The position numbers and the translations under genes are program-made. This document shows, piece by piece, positions 1 to 5,196 of a stretch of DNA of 7,264 nt. The DNA is taken from NCBI GenBank assembly GCA_903952805.1, contig CAJBHN010000055.1, positions 1-7,264 of the forward strand, given 5' to 3'. This DNA comes from an uncultured Myxococcales bacterium. GTDB lineage: Bacteria; Myxococcota; UBA727; VGSZ01. The number at the start of each line of letters is the position of its first letter. The first letter of the stretch is position 1. The notes beneath the pieces were generated by a model. It worked only from the letters and a program-made list of their open reading frames with translations, did not search any database and had not been told where the DNA came from.

Positions 1-57
1 ACCGTCGTCGACTTCTTCGAGCCCGAGAGCAGCCGCTTTGCGCGCCTGGGTCGCTGA
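1..57 (+). CDS. C-terminal fragment of an upstream gene, unidentified
   Basis: An open frame enters from the left edge and ends at TGA 55-57. Its visible tail is TVVDFFEPESSRFARLGR. Codon choice (GTC, GAC, TTC, GAG, CGC) matches the other genes here, which supports real coding, but 18 residues are too few to identify a family. The stop falls inside the 9-bp tandem repeat 51-86, so the last Gly-Arg codons belong to the repeat. There are 94 bp to the next start, so it may be a separate transcription unit or the first part of the same operon. Confidence 0.5.
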   Translation, partial: TVVDFFEPESSRFARLGR

Positions 58-86
58 CGTCGCTGACGTCGCTGACGTCGCTGACG
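51..86 (+). repeat. Four tandem copies of a 9-bp unit carrying in-frame stops
   Basis: The unit TCGCTGACG is repeated four times without error (51-59, 60-68, 69-77, 78-86). Because 9 is a multiple of 3, each copy presents a TGA in the frame of the upstream gene (55, 64, 73 and 82), giving four successive stop codons. Each junction also forms the palindrome GACGTC. The likely origin is replication slippage across the end of the upstream gene. A role in tight termination of translation is possible but unproven. Confidence 0.9.
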
Positions 87-151
87 ACGCCGGACCGAGC
101 CCAGGTCGGCTGAGCCCGACCCATCGCTGACCCCAGCCCCGGAGCCCTGCC
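58..151. other. Leader region before the sigma-like gene
   Basis: The 94 bp between the upstream stop and ATG 152 contain the rest of the 9-bp repeat, then GC-rich sequence with only weak dyads (for example GTCGG/CCGAC around 106-121) and the GGAG ribosome site at 141-144. I see neither a convincing sigma-70 promoter nor an intrinsic terminator, so whether transcription starts here is undecided. Confidence 0.4.
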
Positions 152-628
152 ATGGTGAGCCTGAATCTCCGCCCCGGTGAGGGGCGAGGGACACGTGTGT
201 CCCGTCGACGACGCCCACAGACCGTCAGCGTCCGTCGCCTGACCCGGGAGCGGGGTGGCCTCGTGGTCATCAACGACAACGACGATGGCGACGACGACAC
301 CAGCGACGTCGTCGGCCTGCACGAAGACCCGCCCACGTCCAGAAGCCAATGCAAGAGCGGGTACCGCCCCTGCCCCTTCGTGTCGTGCCGTTTTCATCTC
401 TATCTCGACGTCACCGAGCACGGTGCCATCAGACTGAACTTCCCCGGTCAGGAGCCGTGGGAGATGAAGACCTCCTGCGCCCTCGACGTGGCGGAGGCCG
501 GCGAAGGCCTGACCCTCGAAGCGCTGGGAGCGCTGCTGAACCTGACGCGTGAGCGGGCTCGCCAGATCGAAGGCCTGGCACTCGCCAAGGTCAACCGCGG
601 CGTCGATGGCAGTCCCCGACGAGGTTGA
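152..628 (+). CDS. Sigma-70 region 4-like helix-turn-helix DNA-binding protein with a cysteine cluster
   Basis: This 158-residue protein has a C-terminal helix-turn-helix (about residues 118-147, with GALLNLTRERARQIE) that closely resembles the -35-recognising region 4.2 of sigma-70 factors. Regions 1-3 are absent, so it is not a complete sigma factor. The middle (residues 67-110) carries Cys67, Cys74, Cys79 and Cys109 around RPCPFVSC and SCALDVAE, a pattern I recall from uncharacterised sigma-like proteins of deltaproteobacterial lineages. The four cysteines could bind zinc or an Fe-S cluster (inference). Residues 1-60 are basic, then Asp-rich (NDNDDGDDD), and probably disordered. The ATG at 152 was chosen because GGAG (141-144) sits 7 nt upstream. 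A GTG at 263 after GGGAG is an alternative. The gene is followed closely by the patatin-like gene, suggesting cotranscription. The likely role is cytoplasmic transcriptional regulation; target and mechanism are unknown. Confidence 0.85.
   Translation: MVSLNLRPGEGRGTRVSRRRRPQTVSVRRLTRERGGLVVINDNDDGDDDTSDVVGLHEDPPTSRSQCKSGYRPCPFVSCRFHLYLDVTEHGAIRLNFPGQEPWEMKTSCALDVAEAGEGLTLEALGALLNLTRERARQIEGLALAKVNRGVDGSPRRG
275..298 (+). repeat. Degenerate GAC/AAC trinucleotide run inside the sigma-like gene
   Basis: Codons 42-49 are GAC, AAC, GAC, GAC, GAT, GGC, GAC, GAC, GAC and neighbours, an imperfect GAC repeat read in the Asp frame. It produces the acidic stretch DNDDGDDD between a basic N-terminus and the Cys-containing domain, probably a flexible linker. 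Confidence 0.6.
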
Positions 629-656
629 GGGCGGGCCGCTTGTTCGGCTTGACCTC

Positions 657-2147
657 ATGGCACCCAGCCATCATGGTCGCGACGTGAGCGAGGAGAGCCT
701 CCTGCCGGACCAACGTCGTCCATTTGCCCGTGAGCTGCAGCGGCTCGAGTTGGATTTGATGCGCGCGGTGGTGGCCGATCCCACCTGGCTCGCTCCCCAT
801 GACGAAAGCGCCCTGCGTTGGGCCTTGTCGCTGGCGCGCATCAGCGTCGTACAGGTGCGCCCCGACGAGGGCGACGCCTGCGTCGTCGACATCGGCCACG
901 CCACCGACGGCCTGCGAATGCGGCTGCACGCCATGTTGGCACCGTGTTTCGTCGATGACCGCCTGAGCCGTGACGGCGTGCGCGCCCAGCTGCCGCAGAT
1001 TCGCGCCCTCGTCAAAAACGAGCGCGCCGAGCTGCTGCGCCTCTTTGGCAACCGCCTGCCACCGGCCGCCCTCGACCGCGCCACCCGTCGTCGTCCCCTG
1101 GCCCTGGCCATGGGTGGGGGCGGCGGCACGGGCTACGTCTACATCGGCGCCCTCGCGGTCCTCGACGAAGCCGGCATCACGCCGTCGCTGATCGCTGGCA
1201 CCTCGATGGGGGCGCTGCTGGGAGCCTTTCGCGCCCGCACCAAGCATTTCTCGCTGGGCAATGTGCGCCAGCTGTTGAGCCGGCTGAGCTGGCGCAAGGT
1301 CTTTCGGCTGTTCGACACCGAAAGCCGCTTCGGCCTGCCTGCCACGCTCAAGCTGTCGCTGCGGGAAGTCATCGGCCACGAGTTCCTCGTCGCTGGCGAA
1401 GATCCCGGCAAGAAGCGCTACCTGCGCATGGGCGAGCTCGCCATTCCGCTGCGGGTCACGATCGCCGGCCTCGTCCAGGGGGAGAGGGCCGTCGACGTCG
1501 CCGGCTATGCCGACTTGCTGAAGGGTGTCGACGACGCCAGCGCCCTGAAACGCCGTTCGAGATCGATGGCCCAGGTGCTGTCAGACATTGGCAAACAGCC
1601 GGCGCGGGCGCTCTACATCGGCGGCGACGAACTGACCCGGGAGTTCGACGTCCTCGACGCGGTCGGCTTTTCGTCGTCGGTGCCGGGGATCATCCACTAC
1701 GACATCTTGCGCGACGACCCGCGCATGGTCGGCCTCGTGCAAACGCTCATCGCCCGCGAAGGCGTGTCGCGGCTGGTCGACGGCGGCCTCGTCGACAACC
1801 TCCCCGCCAAGGAAGCCTGGCGCGCCATCCAGTCCGGCGCCGTCGGCGACCGCGACCCCTTTGTGTTGTCGCTCGACGCGTTTGCCCCGCAGCTGACCAC
1901 ACGCCATCTGCTCTTTCTCCCCCTCATGCGCATCGCTGCCGAAAACAGCCGCAGCGGTCGCGAGCAAAGTCACCTGGTGGTCACCTTCAAGGGCGTGTTG
2001 TCGCCGTTGTCGGTGGTGCCGTCACCCGCCGAATTTTTGCGCGCCGTCGAGAACGGTCGCAGAGAGATGTCGCCCTTCGTGCCACTCATCCGTAAGATGA
2101 TTGGCCCCATCCCCGATCCGCCCGGCGTCCTGACCGAGCTGGCCTGA
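657..2147 (+). CDS. Patatin-like phospholipase family protein
   Basis: This is a serine acyl-hydrolase of the patatin fold, expected to cleave acyl esters of (phospho)lipids with a Ser-Asp dyad. Numbered from ATG 657 (496 residues), the oxyanion-hole loop GGGGGTG is at 153-159, the nucleophile elbow GTSMG places Ser183 (codon 1203-1205), and the catalytic Asp375 lies in VDGGLVDNLP (codon 1779-1781). About 145 mostly helical-looking residues precede the catalytic domain. The Ser-Asp spacing of 192 residues is long, implying an insertion. I see no signal peptide or membrane helix, so it is probably cytoplasmic or membrane-peripheral. The start is uncertain: the frame is open back to GTG 549, ATG 606 would overlap the upstream gene by 23 nt, and GTG 684 gives a natural-looking N-terminus (SEESLLPDQ). 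None has a well-placed Shine-Dalgarno; the best GA-rich stretch is 621-634. It lies 28 nt after the sigma-like gene and 14 nt before ilvE, consistent with an operon. Confidence 0.92.
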   Translation: MAPSHHGRDVSEESLLPDQRRPFARELQRLELDLMRAVVADPTWLAPHDESALRWALSLARISVVQVRPDEGDACVVDIGHATDGLRMRLHAMLAPCFVDDRLSRDGVRAQLPQIRALVKNERAELLRLFGNRLPPAALDRATRRRPLALAMGGGGGTGYVYIGALAVLDEAGITPSLIAGTSMGALLGAFRARTKHFSLGNVRQLLSRLSWRKVFRLFDTESRFGLPATLKLSLREVIGHEFLVAGEDPGKKRYLRMGELAIPLRVTIAGLVQGERAVDVAGYADLLKGVDDASALKRRSRSMAQVLSDIGKQPARALYIGGDELTREFDVLDAVGFSSSVPGIIHYDILRDDPRMVGLVQTLIAREGVSRLVDGGLVDNLPAKEAWRAIQSGAVGDRDPFVLSLDAFAPQLTTRHLLFLPLMRIAAENSRSGREQSHLVVTFKGVLSPLSVVPSPAEFLRAVENGRREMSPFVPLIRKMIGPIPDPPGVLTELA

Positions 2148-2161
2148 CCGACGGAGTCTGC

Positions 2162-3115
2162 ATGACCGAGAAGACCTTTGACGTCGTCCCCGAGCACTTC
2201 AAGGTGCCCTACACCTGGCTCGACGGAGCCTGCGTCGACAGCGCCACCGCTGTCGTTCCGATCATGACCTACACGCTGCACTACGGCCTGGGCGTGTTTG
2301 AGGGCATCCGCGCCTACGACGGCGCCAAGGGGCCCTCGGTCTTCCGGCTGCGGGAGCATATGGAGCGCCTGCACCGCTCGGCCCACCTGCTGCGGGTGGA
2401 GATCCCCTTCACCGTCGACCAGTTGATGAAGGGCGCCACCGACGTCCTCGCCGACAACGGCATGAAGGGCGGGTATCTGCGGCCCATCGCCTTCGTCGAC
2501 GACGGCAAGCGAGGTCTGGCCGCCCTGAACAACCGCGTTCGCGTCGCCATCGCGACCTGGCCCTGGGGCGCCTACCTCGGCGACGAGGGGATCAAGCGGG
2601 GCATCCGCGCCCAGGTGTCGTCGACGACGCGCATGGGGGCCCGTTCGTTCATGCCCAAAGGCAAGATCAACGGCCAGTACGTCAACTCCATCCTGGCCAA
2701 GCGCTCGGCGCAGGTCTCGGGCTACGACGAAGCCATCATGCTCGACGACGACGGCTTCGTCGCCGAGGCCACCGGCGAAAACCTGTTCATCATCCGCCGC
2801 GGTGTGGTCATGACGCCGCCCCTGTCGCAGCCCATCCTCGAGGGGATCACCCGCGAGACCGTGATGACGCTGGCCCGCGAGCGGGGCCTCGCCGTCGAGG
2901 AGCAGCGCTTCACCAAGGAGAGCCTGCTGGGCGCCGACGAAGTCTTTTTGACGGGCACCGCCGCCGAGGTCACCCCCGTGCGCGAGATCGACGGCTACGT
3001 CATCGGCGCCGGGAGCCGCGGGCCCATCACCGAGGCCCTGCAGACGGCCTACTTCGACGTCGTCAACGGCCGCACCGACACCCATGCCGAGTGGCTGACG
3101 CACTACAAGGTCTGA
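2162..3115 (+). CDS. ilvE: Branched-chain amino acid aminotransferase (class IV, PLP)
   Basis: IlvE reversibly transfers the amino group between glutamate and the 2-keto acids of leucine, isoleucine and valine; it is a cytoplasmic PLP enzyme. The 317-residue length is normal. The N-terminal signature HYGLGVFEGIRAY (residues 40-52) is followed by FRLREHMERL (61-70). The Schiff-base lysine is Lys168 in GKINGQY, with Tyr173 five residues on, and the PLP-ring Glu is Glu202 in EATGENLF. These spacings (5 and 34) equal those of E. coli IlvE Lys159/Tyr164/Glu193. FLTGTAAEVTPV (262-273) is the C-terminal cofactor-site loop. The start is firm: ACGGAG (2151-2156) lies 5 nt before ATG 2162. The gene begins 14 nt after the patatin-like gene, so it is probably the last cistron of the operon, ending at the hairpin 3144-3187. 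D-amino acid transaminase and aminodeoxychorismate lyase belong to the same fold, but the motifs favour IlvE. Confidence 0.96.
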   Translation: MTEKTFDVVPEHFKVPYTWLDGACVDSATAVVPIMTYTLHYGLGVFEGIRAYDGAKGPSVFRLREHMERLHRSAHLLRVEIPFTVDQLMKGATDVLADNGMKGGYLRPIAFVDDGKRGLAALNNRVRVAIATWPWGAYLGDEGIKRGIRAQVSSTTRMGARSFMPKGKINGQYVNSILAKRSAQVSGYDEAIMLDDDGFVAEATGENLFIIRRGVVMTPPLSQPILEGITRETVMTLARERGLAVEEQRFTKESLLGADEVFLTGTAAEVTPVREIDGYVIGAGSRGPITEALQTAYFDVVNGRTDTHAEWLTHYKV

Positions 3116-3143
3116 GGGTGGAGAGACCAGCGTCGCCTGGACG

Positions 3144-3187
3144 ATACAAAAACAGGTCAGAGCGCGGGCCAGGACCTGTTTTCGTAT
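3144..3187. terminator. Bidirectional intrinsic terminator between convergent genes
   Basis: A near-perfect stem pairs 3144-3158 (ATACAAAAACAGGTC) with 3173-3187 (GACCTGTTTTCGTAT). Fourteen of 15 pairs match, the only mismatch being A3148/C3183, around a 14-nt GC-rich loop. Read on plus, the stem ends in TTTT 28-67 nt after the ilvE stop. Read on minus, the left arm supplies TTTTT after the stop of the lipoprotein gene at 3225. The A and T tracts on both sides make it suitable for ending transcription from both directions. It is the most AT-rich spot of the window. Confidence 0.8.
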
Positions 3188-3224
3188 GGGAACATCGCCG
3201 ACATGTCGCCGCGAACAGCAGCCC

Positions 3225-4088
3225 TCACTCGTCGAGGAGTCCGTCGACACAGGCGGCGTCGACGCGCTTTTCGAAGTCGACAAAGCCCGACAGGGTCTGA
3301 CCGATGAACAGCTCACTGGAGCTGTCGACGGGGCCAAGGACCATGCGTCGCCACATGCCATAGAAGTGTTTGATCGCGCCGTCGCCGTCCTCGAAATAGA
3401 CCTCCATCTGGAAGTCGAGGTCGAACGTGGAGCCCTCGCCATCGAACTGGGCGGGCTCCATCAGGTGGACCCGGGTCATGAAGATGTCGCCGATGGCCTC
3501 GCCCTCGACGCCCCGGACCCGACGGCCACCCGCCCGCAGACGGGCCTCGTAGGCGCTGCCAACGGGGGGCGTCTTGATCTTGTAGGTGGTCACCCACGTC
3601 ATCACATCGACGTCGCCATTCTTGAAGGCGGCAGGGTCGCCGTCGAAGGCCTTGTCGTAGCTGTCGTAGACGTCGGGGTGAATTTCCATGGCGCGGTTGG
3701 CCATGACGAGGTTCACCTCTTGCTGAATGCTGCAGTTGGTGAGGTTGGCGAGGGCGAAGCCCTGCGCGAGGGCGATGTCATCGGCGCGGCTGCCGACGCC
3801 CTCGAGGTCGGCGACGTCGTCGACGCTCAGGTCCTTCAACGTGCCGGTGAATGGCGTGTCGAGATCAATGCCCTGGGCCGCGAACTCGTCGGCGAGCTTG
3901 CTGACCGCATCGCGGATTTCAGCTTCTTGCGACGAAGCCTCCAAGCCCTCGGCCGGCAAAAAGCGCTCGAAGAGAAAACGCGACAGATTGTCGAGGCCCT
4001 CGGGGGCTTCAGCGGCGGCGCAGCCGGAGCCAGAGAGACCGACCAGGCTGACGACGACGGCAAGAGCGAACGGAACGCGCACACGCAT
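3225..4088 (-). CDS. Predicted secreted lipoprotein of unknown function
   Basis: I do not recognise a family for this 287-residue protein. The N-terminus has a short basic start (MRVRVP), a hydrophobic core (residues 6-18) and LSGSGC ending at Cys23, which looks like a lipoprotein signal peptide. Position -3 is Gly rather than the usual Leu, so signal peptidase II processing is likely but not certain; ordinary secretion is the alternative. The mature part is acidic, without further membrane segments. It appears to have a helical first third (residues 30-115) and then a strand-rich part with aromatic residues (about 160-270: VMTWVTTYKIKT, FDLDFQMEVYFEDGDG, HFYGMWRRMVLG). Cys119 and Cys280 could form a disulfide. 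The start lies 14 nt after the ttcA stop on the same strand, with AGGG overlapping that stop about 12 nt upstream of ATG, so cotranscription and coupled translation with ttcA are likely. The terminator 3144-3187 lies downstream. Confidence 0.8.
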   Translation of the reverse strand: MRVRVPFALAVVVSLVGLSGSGCAAAEAPEGLDNLSRFLFERFLPAEGLEASSQEAEIRDAVSKLADEFAAQGIDLDTPFTGTLKDLSVDDVADLEGVGSRADDIALAQGFALANLTNCSIQQEVNLVMANRAMEIHPDVYDSYDKAFDGDPAAFKNGDVDVMTWVTTYKIKTPPVGSAYEARLRAGGRRVRGVEGEAIGDIFMTRVHLMEPAQFDGEGSTFDLDFQMEVYFEDGDGAIKHFYGMWRRMVLGPVDSSSELFIGQTLSGFVDFEKRVDAACVDGLLDE

Positions 4089-4102
4089 GGGCGCAGTCTA
4101 CC

Positions 4103-5179
4103 CTAGCCTTCGTCGCTGCCCAGCCCTCCGGTGCCCCCGGACACAATCGTCAACGCGCCGCGTCGAACCAGGCCTGCGGTGGACGTCGGCGGCGACGACG
4201 ACGACGACGGCGGCTGCAGCGCGTCATCGATGAACGACGTCACCACCGACCCCGTCATGCGGCGGGGCCCGGTGTCCTTCAGCGGTGTCGGGCGCAGATG
4301 GGCGGGGCGGACCTGCCAGGCCTCGGCGACCTCCTGGTCCAGCAGGTGCGACGGGCAGACGTTGCTGATGGCGTTGTGCATCACCGCCCGCACGTCGGGG
4401 ATGTCCTGCTCGAGGCGCTCGAGCAGGGCGCTGACGTGATTGCGCTTGAGTCCATCCTGCGAGCCGCACAGGTTGCAGGGCAGGATCGGGTAGCCGCGCT
4501 CGCCGGCGAAGACGACGACGTCTTTTTCGGCGACGTCGATGAGGGGACGGATGACCTGGAAGCGGCCGTCGTCGGTGGTGTAGCGGGCGGGCATCGCCTG
4601 CATCTTGCCGGCGTAGCAGAGGTTCAACAGCAGGGTCTCGATGGCGTCGTCACGGTGGTGGCCGAGGGCTACCTTGTTGCACCCCAACCGCTCCGCCGTC
4701 GCGTACAGGATGCCGCGTCGCAGACGTGAACACAAAAAGCAGTAGGCCTGCCCTTCTTTGGTGCCGGCCTTGACGATCGAATAGGTGTCCTCGCGGACGA
4801 TCTCGTGGGGAATCCCCGACGACGACAGCCACTCCGCCAGCGGGCGGCCGTCGTAGCCAGGCTGGGCCTGGTCGAGGTGCACCGCGATGATGTCGAATGA
4901 AAATGGCGCACGGCTCCGGGCCTCCCACAGCAGGTCGAGCAGCGTGTAACTGTCCTTGCCCCCCGAGATGGCCACCATGATCCGGTCGCCGGGCTCGACG
5001 AGAGACCACCGCTCGATAGCCCCCATCATCGCCCGCGTGATCTTGCGACCCGTCTTGCTCTTGTCGCGCCCGCGCTGGCTCGACTGCACCCGCGCCGCCC
5101 AGGGCACGGCCGAGCCAGGGCCGTCAGCAACGGTGGCGAGGTCTTCGGTGGTGGGGGCGATGTCGTCGTCAGAAGCCAT
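4103..5179 (-). CDS. ttcA: tRNA-cytidine(32) 2-sulfurtransferase TtcA
   Basis: TtcA activates C32 of certain tRNAs with ATP and thiolates it to 2-thiocytidine in the cytoplasm, using a [4Fe-4S] cluster. Numbered from ATG 5179 (358 residues), the PP-loop SGGKDS is at 72-77. The first cysteine pair CFLC is Cys147/Cys150 and the second motif PCNLCGSQ is Cys235/Cys238. The family uses the CxxC pair plus one Cys of the second motif as cluster ligands. GHHRDDAIETLLLN (about 173-186) and GKMQAMPARY are also typical of TtcA rather than TilS. The E. coli enzyme is about 310 residues; the excess is an N-terminal leader of some 40 residues and a low-complexity C-tail (about 290-358) with PPSSSSSPPTSTA encoded by a TCG microsatellite. 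The frame is open to 5389, but Met at 5179 gives a plausible N-terminus and avoids a long overlap with the divergent gene. No clear Shine-Dalgarno precedes it, so the start is provisional (ATG 5209 is another). Confidence 0.95.
   Translation of the reverse strand: MASDDDIAPTTEDLATVADGPGSAVPWAARVQSSQRGRDKSKTGRKITRAMMGAIERWSLVEPGDRIMVAISGGKDSYTLLDLLWEARSRAPFSFDIIAVHLDQAQPGYDGRPLAEWLSSSGIPHEIVREDTYSIVKAGTKEGQAYCFLCSRLRRGILYATAERLGCNKVALGHHRDDAIETLLLNLCYAGKMQAMPARYTTDDGRFQVIRPLIDVAEKDVVVFAGERGYPILPCNLCGSQDGLKRNHVSALLERLEQDIPDVRAVMHNAISNVCPSHLLDQEVAEAWQVRPAHLRPTPLKDTGPRRMTGSVVTSFIDDALQPPSSSSSPPTSTAGLVRRGALTIVSGGTGGLGSDEG
4194..4208 (+). repeat. (GAC)5 microsatellite in the ttcA C-tail
   Basis: Five perfect GAC units, flanked by GGC triplets on both sides, are read on the minus strand as five TCG serine codons in the non-conserved tail of TtcA. 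Slippage here would change only the length of a serine run, so it should be tolerated. Confidence 0.8.
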
Positions 5180-5196
5180 ACACTGAGGCTGCCATC

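Noticed and set aside
549..656. Extension of the patatin-like gene to GTG 549 or ATG 606
   Set aside because: This would overlap the HTH end of the sigma-like gene by 80 or 23 nt, and the extra residues have low-quality composition. ATG 606 cannot be fully excluded.
591..1379. A 262-codon minus-strand open frame opposite the patatin-like gene
   Set aside because: It lies against the conserved patatin oxyanion loop and GTSMG, which fix the coding strand; it has Gln/Ala/Gly-rich shadow composition.
1970..3442. A 490-codon open frame on the minus strand opposite ilvE
   Set aside because: It is antisense to a gene with complete IlvE catalytic motifs, crosses the terminator hairpin, and shows no recognisable motif. 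Long antisense open frames are expected in GC-rich coding DNA.
3186..4106. A 306-codon plus-strand open frame opposite the lipoprotein gene
   Set aside because: The minus strand has a start with signal-peptide-like N-terminus, plausible spacing to ttcA and sensible composition; the plus frame gives Val/Asp/Gly-rich sequence without a family.
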